Positions 15,786-24,190 of a DNA stretch of 64,000 bases are shown one piece after another. Source of the DNA: Mediterraneibacter hominis. GTDB lineage: Bacteria > Bacillota > Clostridia > Lachnospirales > Lachnospiraceae. The notes beneath the pieces were generated by a model that worked only from the letters and a program-made list of their open reading frames with translations, made no database searches and was not told the origin of the DNA. Both the position numbers and the translations under genes were made by a program. The stretch's first letter is position 1. Each line of letters begins with the position of its first letter. The DNA lies in contig NZ_JACOPF010000002.1 of assembly GCF_014287475.1 (NCBI RefSeq), forward strand, positions 434,001 to 498,000, written 5' to 3'.

Positions 15786-17015
15786 TTGGTTATTAAGCAG
15801 CTTACAGATATGGTATTAGACAGTATGCAGGAAAAGTATCAGATTGTATATGCGCAGACAGAAAGACATGCTCTGGCAGAAGAACTCTGTAATATAAGGC
15901 TTATGAAAAAAGAGGAGCGTTTTACAAGGAATGAGATTATCTCTATGATTGAACCATGTTATATCGTTATTGTGGAGGAGCTGTTAAACGATATTAAAGA
16001 CAGGTTTATGATCGATTTTACCAGAGATGACAAGCTGTTTTCTGATTTGGTGATGCATATCCGGTTTTCTGCCCGGCCGCAGCATGAGAATATGAGTCAG
16101 GAAGCATTTCTTCTGGATATGATTAAGAGCAGATACCCTTTCGTTTTTGAACTTTCTACATATATTTTCGGACGTATCTATGACGCCCTGGGGTTCGAGA
16201 TGGATGAGATACAGTTAAGCTATGTGGCGGCACATTTGGGAGCAGCATTGGAAAGAATGGAACGGATAAACTCTACCAGTGATTTTACAATCGCCGTATG
16301 CAGTAATATGAGCATGGGAATTGTCCGTCTTTTAATGGCGAAGCTCCATTCTATGTATCAGACCCAGGCGAAGATCGCGGGGCCTTATCCATTGTATGAC
16401 GTAGAAAATATGATGAAAGAAAAACCACAGCTTATACTTACAACCAACCTATATGGAATATTTGAAGAATTCGGTGTGCCTGTGCTGACGATCTCGCCAA
16501 TGCTTGAGCCGGAAAATATTTTGCAGATAAATGAAAAAATAAAAAGTATCCGGCAGAAATCTGTCATTCTGTCTCCTGAGCACGAAATAGAACAATATTT
16601 TGAACGGGAACTGTTTTTCCCGCATATGGATTTTTCGACCAGAGAAGAAACATTGAAATTTCTGGCAGACAGAATTGTGGAAAAGGGATACGCCCCAGAG
16701 AATCTTCTGGCAGATATTTTAGAACGGGAGAGAATTGCGCCGACTACATTTTCTAATTATATGGCTATGCCGCATCCGCTGCATATGTGTGCCTATAAAA
16801 CGGTCATAGCGGTGTCTACTTTAAAAAACAGTGTACTGTGGGGAAAACAGAATGTAAAACTGGTATTTCTTCTGATCGTAAGGAGCAGCGACATGAAATA
16901 TATCAGCGGTTTCTTCGATATTACCTCCAAGCTGGCCAGCCAGAAAAAGAAAGTACAGCGTCTTTTGGAAATATCGGATTTTGATGAATTTGTAGAAGAA
17001 CTTGTTCCTATGTGA
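15786..17015 (+). CDS. PRD-type PTS regulator, C-terminal part (PRD2, EIIB-like, EIIA-like)
   Basis: A 409-residue frame that continues the regulator begun at 15052. Residues about 1-160 hold PRD2, with histidines in LVMHIRF and YVAAHLGAALER that are typical phosphorylation sites. Residues about 165-250 resemble a galactitol-type EIIB (FTIAVCSNMSMG, with a cysteine), and the C-terminal 150 residues resemble EIIA with H in MAMPHPLHM. The annotated start is a TTG without a good ribosome site, so this is probably not an independent gene but the second half of a frame-shifted one. As an intact protein it would activate the PTS operon when the sugar-dependent phosphorylation state changes. Confidence 0.85.
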   Translation: MVIKQLTDMVLDSMQEKYQIVYAQTERHALAEELCNIRLMKKEERFTRNEIISMIEPCYIVIVEELLNDIKDRFMIDFTRDDKLFSDLVMHIRFSARPQHENMSQEAFLLDMIKSRYPFVFELSTYIFGRIYDALGFEMDEIQLSYVAAHLGAALERMERINSTSDFTIAVCSNMSMGIVRLLMAKLHSMYQTQAKIAGPYPLYDVENMMKEKPQLILTTNLYGIFEEFGVPVLTISPMLEPENILQINEKIKSIRQKSVILSPEHEIEQYFERELFFPHMDFSTREETLKFLADRIVEKGYAPENLLADILERERIAPTTFSNYMAMPHPLHMCAYKTVIAVSTLKNSVLWGKQNVKLVFLLIVRSSDMKYISGFFDITSKLASQKKKVQRLLEISDFDEFVEELVPM

Positions 17016-17106
17016 TACGGAATGAGACGGTTTTTAATCTGAAAAGGATCTGTATATAATGAAATCAGAAAAAACAAAGCGATGTAATGCTAAAGGAGGA
17101 ATAATA

Positions 17107-17748
17107 ATGAAATATCAGGAGACAAGAGAGAAAGTTCTTGAAATCGCGGTAAAATGTCTGGAAAAAGGATTGATTCATGGAACAGCAGGAAATGTATCCA
17201 TGAGGGTTCCGGGAGAAGATGTGGCGATTATCACACCTACGAGAATTCCATACGATCAGCTCAAACCAGAGCAGCTTCCGGCAGTCAGCCTGCACGCAGA
17301 ATGGCTTGAGGGGGAGTTTAAGCCTTCATCAGAAACCCCAATGCATACGGCAGTTTACAGAGCAAGACCGAATCTGAACGGTGTAGTACATACACATTCC
17401 ATGTACGCGACAGTATTTTCTATATTGGAAAAAGAAATTCCGCCTATGATGCCGCCATCAACTCCGTACGCGCCTGTTCCGGTTGCACCGTTTCATTTAC
17501 CTGGCTCGGAGGAGCTGGCGCAGTCGGCTGTAGAGGCATTAGGAGAGGACAAAATGGTCTGCACACTTCAGAACCATGGCCTTTTGGCAGCGTGTCCTAC
17601 ATTGGAAAGGGCTTTCTCAGCGGCAGAGTATATAGAGGAATGTGCGCAGCTTGCGTATTTAACACTGATGGCAGGCAAGATGAATCCGATACCGGATAAG
17701 GATGTACAGACACTGCGCGACCGTATGCTGAAAGGAATCGCAGTGTAA
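17107..17748 (+). CDS. Class II aldolase/adducin family protein (FucA/AraD-like)
   Basis: A 213-residue protein of the family that includes L-fuculose-1-phosphate aldolase and L-ribulose-5-phosphate 4-epimerase. Zinc ligands are seen in VVHTHSMYA (two His) and QNHGLLA (third His); the acidic catalytic residue is in SETPMHTAVYR. The frame opens at 17059, but AAAGGAGG places the start at 17107. Located between the regulator and EIIB, it should act on a phosphorylated ketose from the PTS. Aldolase versus epimerase cannot be decided from sequence alone. Confidence 0.87.
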   Translation: MKYQETREKVLEIAVKCLEKGLIHGTAGNVSMRVPGEDVAIITPTRIPYDQLKPEQLPAVSLHAEWLEGEFKPSSETPMHTAVYRARPNLNGVVHTHSMYATVFSILEKEIPPMMPPSTPYAPVPVAPFHLPGSEELAQSAVEALGEDKMVCTLQNHGLLAACPTLERAFSAAEYIEECAQLAYLTLMAGKMNPIPDKDVQTLRDRMLKGIAV

Positions 17749-17768
17749 AAAGAGAGGAGGGAATCAAA

Positions 17769-18083
17769 ATGGGAGAAAACTACCGTATTCTTGCAATTTG
17801 CGGAGCAGGACTTGCAACATCTACCCATGTGGCAAAGACATTACAGACAGGATTAGAACAAAGAGGGATTTCTACACAAATCCGTACATGTAGTGTGGCA
17901 GAGTCGTCAGGCGTTATGTTTCAGTATAAGCCGCATGTAATTCTGGCAACAGTTTCTGTTGATTCTATACAGCCCCCGCAGGATACGCCGGTTTATTCCG
18001 GTGTTCCGCTTCTGACGGGGATTGGTTCTTCTAAGGTACTAGATGAAATTGCAGAGTATTTGAAAAATAAAAATGCCGGATAA
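17769..18083 (+). CDS. PTS sugar transporter subunit IIB (galactitol type)
   Basis: A 104-residue EIIB. The phosphorylated cysteine is C11 in ILAICGAGLATSTHV, the P-loop-like motif of the galactitol/lactose EIIB fold. It takes phosphate from EIIA (14565) and delivers it to sugar bound by EIIC, which starts 16 bp after its stop. Confidence 0.92.
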   Translation: MGENYRILAICGAGLATSTHVAKTLQTGLEQRGISTQIRTCSVAESSGVMFQYKPHVILATVSVDSIQPPQDTPVYSGVPLLTGIGSSKVLDEIAEYLKNKNAG

Positions 18084-18098
18084 TACAGGAGGTGTACT

Positions 18099-19367
18099 AT
18101 GGATGCAGTAATGGATGTACTGAATAAAGTGGTGGATCTGGGAGCGTTTGTTATGATGCCGGTCATCCTGTTTATTATGGGCATGATTTTCAGGATGAAA
18201 GCCAGTGACGCGATCCGCGCCGGCATTACAGTCGGAATCGGTTTTAAAGGTATCTCTTTGGCAGCGGGCCTGATCAGCACAACAATGAGTCCCTTGGTAG
18301 AAACTTTGCAGGAACTATGGGGACTAAAGTTGGACGGAGTAGATTTGGGAGTACCGGTTATCTCTACGATGTCATTCAGCGACGGAAGATTTGTGCTGAT
18401 GATGTTCGGCGGTGTTCTTCTTGTTAATGCAGTGATGCTCATACTGAATTTGACGAAAACACTGAATGTAGATATTTGGAATTTCTGGCATTATCTTTTT
18501 ATAGGAAGTCTCGGAACACTCATATCAGGCAACATTTTTATAGGTTTGCTTGTAGGTGTAATTTATTCTGCTATTAACCTCGTGCTTGCCGATCGCAATC
18601 AGGATCTGATTTGTGAGGTATGCGGAGAACAGTATAGGGGATTGTCTTTCTGTACGATGGCATTTCCGATTCTGCTTCCTATCGGCAGGGCGATTAACTG
18701 GGTAATTGACAGAATTCCGGGTGTGCGTAATATCAATTTTAACTTAAAGAAAGTTCCTAAAAAGTTTTCCTTTTTTACAGAACCTATTATAATTGGGTTC
18801 GTAATAGGCGGGGCACTGGCTGCTTTGGCAAGATATAGCTGGGATCAATGCTTAAATGTAGGTATGACGATGGCTGCGGCAATGTTTTTGCTTCCCAGAA
18901 TGATTTCTATACTGATGGAAGGTCTGTCACCGATCGCAACTGCTACAAGAGAGTTCATGGCAGCAAAGTTTCCAAAACGCGAGTTCCGGATTGGTATGGA
19001 CTTTGCACTTCTGGTAGGAGACGCGGACATGATTACACTTGGAATGCTGTTTGTACCGATTTCATTGATTATGGCAGTATTACTTCCAGGTAACCGTGTA
19101 CTTCCAGTAGTGGGATTGACGAACTTAGCCTATATGATGATGGCTCCGGTTATCTCGTCTAAAAGAAATATGTTCCGGGCGCTGCTGACAGGAATTATTA
19201 TGGTTGCGCTTGTGTTCTTTATGGCAACGAGCCTGACGCCTTTGATTACAGAATTGGGAATACAGACGGGACTTGTAGAGGCAGGAGGAAACTATACATT
19301 ATTTAATACAGGAGAACATGTAGGCTTTGTATTGCTGCAGATATTGAAATTGTTCTTCCCTTCATAA
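18099..19367 (+). CDS. PTS sugar transporter subunit IIC (galactitol type, GatC family)
   Basis: A 422-residue membrane channel with about ten hydrophobic segments. The start resembles GatC (VVDLGAFVMMPVILFIMGM), as do GVGFKGISLAAG-like and GDADMITLGMLFVPIS segments. It moves and phosphorylates a polyol or related sugar together with the IIB and IIA genes of this operon. AGGAGG precedes the start. Substrate is not determined: the usual sugar-alcohol-phosphate dehydrogenase is missing, though an aldo/keto reductase ends the operon. Confidence 0.9.
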   Translation: MDAVMDVLNKVVDLGAFVMMPVILFIMGMIFRMKASDAIRAGITVGIGFKGISLAAGLISTTMSPLVETLQELWGLKLDGVDLGVPVISTMSFSDGRFVLMMFGGVLLVNAVMLILNLTKTLNVDIWNFWHYLFIGSLGTLISGNIFIGLLVGVIYSAINLVLADRNQDLICEVCGEQYRGLSFCTMAFPILLPIGRAINWVIDRIPGVRNINFNLKKVPKKFSFFTEPIIIGFVIGGALAALARYSWDQCLNVGMTMAAAMFLLPRMISILMEGLSPIATATREFMAAKFPKREFRIGMDFALLVGDADMITLGMLFVPISLIMAVLLPGNRVLPVVGLTNLAYMMMAPVISSKRNMFRALLTGIIMVALVFFMATSLTPLITELGIQTGLVEAGGNYTLFNTGEHVGFVLLQILKLFFPS

Positions 19368-19406
19368 GACGACGGACAGGCGGTTTCGGCTTGTAATAAA
19401 GAGGTG

Positions 19407-19452
19407 AAAAAGCAAGAGCATGTGGATTTTAGTTCCATATCACTTGCTTTTT
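19407..19452 (+). terminator. Hairpin between EIIC and the FBP-type aldolase
   Basis: AAAAAGCAAG (19407-19416) pairs perfectly with CTTGCTTTTT (19443-19452), with weaker inner pairing. It sits mid-operon and may be a partial terminator or a processing/stability element that sets lower expression of the downstream genes. Confidence 0.5.
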
Positions 19453-19477
19453 CTATAACAGCAGGAAAGGAGAAAGT

Positions 19478-20341
19478 ATGGTAGTAAAAAGAGAAGAGAT
19501 ACAGAAGCTGTTCCGGGAAGCGGCGGACAAAGGAATTGCTGTTCCCCATTTTAACCATTCAGATTTCTGGGATATGTCATTTATAGTTGAGGCGGCAGAA
19601 GAACAAGGAGCACCTGTCATTATCGCCTGCCTGCCCAAAGTGATAGATGCGATAGGGATTGAAAAGCTTGGGACGGTCGCGAAAGTAGTGATGGAGAAAA
19701 GCAGTATTCCGATCGTATATCATCTGGATCACTGTCACAGTGTAGATACTTGCCTGAAAGCGGTAGATCATGGTTACAATTCTGTAATGATCGACGCGGC
19801 GGATCTGCCATTAGAAGAAAATATCAAAGCTGTAAAAAAAGTAGTGGACTATGCACATGCCAAAGGCGTGCATGTAGAAGCAGAGATCGGGCAGATAAAA
19901 AGCGCAGGCGAGGAAGGATATACGGTTGAGTCGGAACTTGCGGCGCTGGAAGATGCAAAAAGACTGGCGGAGGAAACCGGAGTAGATGCTCTTGCAGTTT
20001 CCATAGGGAGTGAGCATGGATTCTATCAGCATACGCCCAAATTAGATTATGCACTTCTGGAAAAAATACACGGTGTGATTCGGGTTCCGCTGGTATTACA
20101 CGGCGGTTCCGGTATTCCGAGAGAAATGGTACGAAAAGCGATTCAAAAAGGAATACGGAAAGTCAATGTAGGTACCCAGATACGTTATACATATATAAAA
20201 ACATTAGGAGAGACAATACAGAATATGGGAGCAGGCACCCACACAGCAGATATTATGGAAGCAGTAAAAATTCCGGTAAAGGAAACGCTGAAAGAATGGA
20301 TTGTAACATGCAGGGGAGAAGCAAATAACGGCTGGAAATAG
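19478..20341 (+). CDS. Class II fructose-bisphosphate/tagatose-bisphosphate aldolase family
   Basis: A 287-residue zinc-dependent aldolase of the FbaA/GatY/KbaY family. The zinc and catalytic residues lie in IVYHLDHCHS (Asp and His), in EAEIGQIKSAGEEG, and in VLHGGSGIP, followed by KVNVGTQIRYTY, which binds the phosphate. The N-terminus (AVPHFNHSDFW) differs from the usual AFNV motif, so substrate use may differ. It would cleave a ketose (bis)phosphate to triose phosphates. It is the second aldolase in this operon. Confidence 0.9.
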   Translation: MVVKREEIQKLFREAADKGIAVPHFNHSDFWDMSFIVEAAEEQGAPVIIACLPKVIDAIGIEKLGTVAKVVMEKSSIPIVYHLDHCHSVDTCLKAVDHGYNSVMIDAADLPLEENIKAVKKVVDYAHAKGVHVEAEIGQIKSAGEEGYTVESELAALEDAKRLAEETGVDALAVSIGSEHGFYQHTPKLDYALLEKIHGVIRVPLVLHGGSGIPREMVRKAIQKGIRKVNVGTQIRYTYIKTLGETIQNMGAGTHTADIMEAVKIPVKETLKEWIVTCRGEANNGWK

Positions 20342-20353
20342 GAGGAAGAAAGT

Positions 20354-20614
20354 ATGTATGCAAAAGAGGTAGAAATCGTAAATCCTACGGGACTACATGC
20401 AAGACCTGCATCCCAATTGGTAAAACGTGCAGAGAGATATAAATCAAATCTCCAGATAATCAAAGGAGAGAGAATCGTAAACCCTAAAAGTATCTTCAAT
20501 ATACTTGCGGCTGGAATGGGAAAAGGTTTGACTATTACCGTATGTGCGGAAGGTGAAGACGAGAAAGAGGCTGTGGAAGATTTGTGTACGTTTATTTCAG
20601 AGTTAAAAGAGTGA
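20354..20614 (+). CDS. HPr-family phosphocarrier protein
   Basis: An 86-residue HPr. The active-site histidine is H15 in NPTGLHARPAS and the regulatory serine position is S46 in NPKSIFNI, so it could be both phosphorylated by Enzyme I and targeted by HPr kinase. Being encoded within the operon, it is probably a dedicated copy and not the housekeeping PtsH. AGGAGG lies 12 bp after the aldolase stop region and sets the start. Confidence 0.93.
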   Translation: MYAKEVEIVNPTGLHARPASQLVKRAERYKSNLQIIKGERIVNPKSIFNILAAGMGKGLTITVCAEGEDEKEAVEDLCTFISELKE

Positions 20615-20701
20615 TTAGAAGGTAAAATCAGGCGGAAATGTTAATGGATATACAGTGGCACGAAAAAGGCTGCTCCACAACAGAAGGAGAAATAAAAAAC
20701 T

Positions 20702-21694
20702 ATGAAAACAATGAAATTGGGAAAAACAGGAATAGATATCTCGAGGATTGGCCTTGGAACATGGTCCATCGGCGGGGGCTCTGCATGGGGCGGAGATCAT
20801 GAACTGAAGACTGTAGTAGATACGATCAGGGAAGCGCCAAAGGTTGGAGTAAATCTGATCGATACCGCTCCAGGATATAATTTCGGAAACAGTGAAAAGA
20901 TTCTCGGTAAAGCACTGGAAGGTATGAATCGCGAGGAGGTAGTCATTATTACCAAATGCGGTGTTACCTGGGATCAGGAGATGAAGGGCGATCTTTTCAA
21001 TAAGGTCAATGGAATCCAGCTTTACAAAAATCTAAACAGCAAGTCGGTGAAAAAAGAAATTGCCGATTCTCTGGAACGCCTCGGTACGGATTACGTGGAT
21101 GTATACATGACTCATTGGCAGGCAATCGAAGGCTCGGAGTATTATGTTCCGATAGAGAAGACGATGGATGTGTTAAATGAACTAAAGGCGCAGGGAAAGA
21201 TCCGAGCTATCGGAGCAGCTAATGTGAACATACGTCAGATTGAGGAATACTTAAAGTGGGGACAGCTTGACATCGTACAGGCAAAATATTCCATTCTTGA
21301 TCGGGGAATTGAAACAGACATTATTCCATGCTGCCGTGAGAACGGCATTACGATACAAGCGTATTCGCCGCTTGAAATGGGCCTGCTTTCCGGGACGATG
21401 CCGAGGGACTACAAGCCGGTAGGAGCGCAGATTCCGAAAAAATGGTTCCAGCCGGACAATATGCAGGCTGCAATGGATATGATGGATCAGTGGAAACCAC
21501 TGTGTGAGAAATACCATTGTACGATCGCTAATCTGGCATTGGGCTGGATTCTGGCTCAAGGAGATTTCCTGAATCTGCTAAGTGGCTCAACAACGGCCGA
21601 GCAGATCAAAGAAAATGTAAAATCGGCAGAACTCGAGATAGAGGCGGATGATGTGGCGTTCATGCGTGAGCTGGCGGAAAAGACAGATAAGTAA
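20702..21694 (+). CDS. Aldo/keto reductase
   Basis: A 330-residue NADPH-dependent oxidoreductase with the TIM-barrel aldo/keto reductase pattern. It shows the start LGKTGIDISRIGLGTWSIGG, the catalytic Asp/Tyr region (LIDTAPGYNFGNSE), the catalytic Lys (VIITKCG) and His (VYMTHWQ). It ends the PTS operon and could reduce or oxidise an aldehyde or ketose derived from the imported sugar. AGAAGGAG precedes the start. Confidence 0.9.
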   Translation: MKTMKLGKTGIDISRIGLGTWSIGGGSAWGGDHELKTVVDTIREAPKVGVNLIDTAPGYNFGNSEKILGKALEGMNREEVVIITKCGVTWDQEMKGDLFNKVNGIQLYKNLNSKSVKKEIADSLERLGTDYVDVYMTHWQAIEGSEYYVPIEKTMDVLNELKAQGKIRAIGAANVNIRQIEEYLKWGQLDIVQAKYSILDRGIETDIIPCCRENGITIQAYSPLEMGLLSGTMPRDYKPVGAQIPKKWFQPDNMQAAMDMMDQWKPLCEKYHCTIANLALGWILAQGDFLNLLSGSTTAEQIKENVKSAELEIEADDVAFMRELAEKTDK

Positions 21695-21743
21695 AGAAGA
21701 TGGAACTTTCAATATAAATTTAAGAAGGATAGTACACAGCGAA

Positions 21744-21769
21744 GCTGTTACCTTTTTAAAGGTAACAGC
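21744..21769. terminator. Bidirectional hairpin between the PTS operon and the esterase locus
   Basis: GCTGTTACCTTT (21744-21755) and AAAGGTAACAGC (21758-21769) form a perfect 12-bp stem. It overlaps the last codons and stop of the minus-strand esterase gene and lies between convergent genes. Confidence 0.6.
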
Positions 21770-22602
21770 TCCTTTAATGCTATTTTTATATATTCGTCCC
21801 AGAGTATAAAATCATGGTCATATCCTTCTGGACAGATATAGTTTACGGGATAACCGAGTTCTTTGAGTATTTCTACATCTTTTTCAACGCGCGTTCTGAT
21901 AAATTCATCGGAACCACATATGATATGGAAATCACACACAGGTGTATTATTTTGCAGGTTTTGTCTGGCTATATGAAAAATATTATAGGGGGAATTTTCT
22001 AAACAATCTGCATTTCCAAAGGAAGCATTGTATAAAGGAAAGTGAGTTTTAAAATGACTTCCGTTTAATTCCTCTTTTAATGTCTGTGTAGAAAGTGTCA
22101 TACCGATTCCTCCGGATATATCGACGCAGGTGTGGAAAAGTTCAGGGTGCATTAAGGCGGTTCCGAGAGCTGCGTTTCCTCCCATGGCATATCCGATGAT
22201 AAAATTATCTTCCCGTTTTGGAGAAGAAGCGAATAAGGACTGGATAACTACGGGCAGTTCTTTGGACAAAAATGTTTGATATTTTACCCCGTATTGTGTG
22301 TCTATGCCGAAAGAATTGCTTATGTTTGGCGTAACAAGCATGACATGGTTCTCCTGCGCATACCGCTCGGCATTGCTGTATCGATATGTAAGGGTATCAT
22401 CATCACCGCCTCCATGTATTAAGTATACTGTCTGGAATTTCATTCCGGGTGTATATACTTTGGAATGTTTTCCCTCCATGCTCAGGGGAGACTCATTCGG
22501 AGACTGCTGGTAATAGCTATAGTGATCGGTTGGATAGACGATAGAGATGTCTACATAGTAACCTAAGCTTTGGCTTCTGAAATTAAAACGCATATAACTC
22601 AT
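21748..22602 (-). CDS. Esterase-D-like alpha/beta-hydrolase lacking the nucleophile serine
   Basis: A 284-residue protein of the putative-esterase family (S-formylglutathione hydrolase/tributyrin esterase-like). The oxyanion region VYLIHGGGDDD, the HPELF block after the nucleophile elbow and the C-terminal His in GYDHDFILWDEYI are present. The elbow reads IIGYAMGGNA, so the usual serine is Ala at residue 139. It is therefore probably not a normal serine esterase. An upstream in-frame extension overlaps the response-regulator gene; the ATG at 22602 has GGAGG just before it and is preferred. It lies downstream of the yesN-like gene and may be co-transcribed with it. A binding or regulatory role, or a remaining non-hydrolytic activity, is possible. 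Confidence 0.85.
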   Translation of the reverse strand: MSYMRFNFRSQSLGYYVDISIVYPTDHYSYYQQSPNESPLSMEGKHSKVYTPGMKFQTVYLIHGGGDDDTLTYRYSNAERYAQENHVMLVTPNISNSFGIDTQYGVKYQTFLSKELPVVIQSLFASSPKREDNFIIGYAMGGNAALGTALMHPELFHTCVDISGGIGMTLSTQTLKEELNGSHFKTHFPLYNASFGNADCLENSPYNIFHIARQNLQNNTPVCDFHIICGSDEFIRTRVEKDVEILKELGYPVNYICPEGYDHDFILWDEYIKIALKELLPLKR

Positions 22603-22624
22603 AAATAATCCTCCTTTCAAACAT

Positions 22625-24190
22625 TTAATTTCCCTCTCCGTATTTCTTACGGTATTCACTGGGAGTGACCCCTTCATGTTTTTTAAACATTTGCGTAAAG
22701 TGCGAAAAATTACTGTATCCAAGTTCTGACGCCACCATACTGACAGGGATATTTGGATTTTTCAGCAAATCTTTTGCGGCCTCTACTTTCACCCGGAGGA
22801 TGTAGTTTTTTACATTTTCACCGGTTTCTTTTTTGAAAAGTTTTGAAAAATATTCCGGACTGAAGCACACATATTCCGCCACGTCCTTTACAGATATATC
22901 TTTGGAAATATTTTCTAAAATATAGTCGATAGAACGCTGTACCGTATCCTTTGATTCATCCTCGCAGGAGGCTCCGGATATGGCGTTAATCAGATATGAA
23001 ATTCCTTTTTTTAAGGCTTTTACATCTTTGAAACAACTCATATACTCATTGTAATTATAATCTTCCGAAAACAAGCTCATAATATCTATTTTACGGTTGT
23101 AGGAATAGATAAAAAACAGCTTGGTCAATTCCTGGTGGAACTGGGAAAGCGTTTCCAGGTTAAAATGATTCAGGGACGTATTGTAATCTAAATAAGAAAA
23201 TATATTTTCTTCCAGGGAGGTAAACTGGCTGTTCTTAAGTAAACGTGTCCAGCGTGCCACATTTTCAGACAGGCTCATATTTTCAGCAACAGATATGCCC
23301 TGTTCTGAGAAATAGAGCCCTGTTTTTTTTGCGACATTATTTAAGGCAGACTGGTGTCCCGGCAGTATAATGTCACGGATATTTTTTACCTGGTTACAGG
23401 GCGTGACATAACAGGATATTTCAGGAGAAATATGTCCTGTAATATCTTGATAGAATACATCAAAAAGTTCTTTTGAAACTGAGCTTGCAGACGGTATGTC
23501 TGTGATAAGCAGAAGAACGAACTGCTTAAACCGGTTCAGACAGATTAAAGGATAGATGTTTGGAGCAGTAAAGGTTCTGGCTGCGCCTTCCATGATAGAG
23601 ACAAATAAGGAAGAATCAGAAAACACTGGATCAGTAGAATATACATAAGGATAAATATCAATAATAACAGCCTGTACAGAGGAATCGTTGTTTAACATAT
23701 AACCCATTTGGTTTAAAGAAGCCAGGGAGTGTTCTTTGTTAGCTGGATTAGAAGAAAATAAGTTCAATACAATATTGCTCAGCACTTCCAGCCGGTAATA
23801 ATCGGAAAGCTGTTTTTGAGTGAGCACTTTTGAGACCGCCCGTGCCAGTGCGTTTTCGATCTCGTGATAAGGGGCGGGCTGCACAATATAATCAAAGCAT
23901 CCAAGTTTCATGGCTTCTTTGGCGTAATCAAAAACAGCGTGAGAAGTCAAAAGGATACGAACGAGAGCAGGATAGTTTTCTGCCGCCCATTTGTTTAACA
24001 TCAACCCGTTTTCCCCTGGCATTTCAATATCAGACATGAGAATCTGGATCTTTTGAGATTTCAGAATTTTCTTTGCATCTGAAACATTGGTAGCAGTATA
24101 AACATGGCTGATTTTAAGCGAGTTGAAATGGATGCCGTGCAAAAGGCCGTCCAGCACAGTTATCTGATCGTCTACAATCAATAGATTCAT
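22625..24190 (-). CDS. YesN-type response regulator with AraC DNA-binding domain
   Basis: A 521-residue two-component regulator. Residues 1-120 are a receiver with acidic residues in LLIVDDQ and the phosphorylated Asp at D54 (MSDIEMPG). The lysine normally found in the KP motif is Gln (Q104 in YIVQPAP), which is unusual. A variable middle section follows, and residues about 420-520 carry two AraC helix-turn-helices (SVKDVAEYVCFSPEYFSKLFKKETGE and SMVASELGYSNFSHF). Its start overlaps the stop of the histidine kinase by four bases. It probably activates the esterase and ABC-transporter genes nearby. Confidence 0.92.
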   Translation of the reverse strand: MNLLIVDDQITVLDGLLHGIHFNSLKISHVYTATNVSDAKKILKSQKIQILMSDIEMPGENGLMLNKWAAENYPALVRILLTSHAVFDYAKEAMKLGCFDYIVQPAPYHEIENALARAVSKVLTQKQLSDYYRLEVLSNIVLNLFSSNPANKEHSLASLNQMGYMLNNDSSVQAVIIDIYPYVYSTDPVFSDSSLFVSIMEGAARTFTAPNIYPLICLNRFKQFVLLLITDIPSASSVSKELFDVFYQDITGHISPEISCYVTPCNQVKNIRDIILPGHQSALNNVAKKTGLYFSEQGISVAENMSLSENVARWTRLLKNSQFTSLEENIFSYLDYNTSLNHFNLETLSQFHQELTKLFFIYSYNRKIDIMSLFSEDYNYNEYMSCFKDVKALKKGISYLINAISGASCEDESKDTVQRSIDYILENISKDISVKDVAEYVCFSPEYFSKLFKKETGENVKNYILRVKVEAAKDLLKNPNIPVSMVASELGYSNFSHFTQMFKKHEGVTPSEYRKKYGEGN

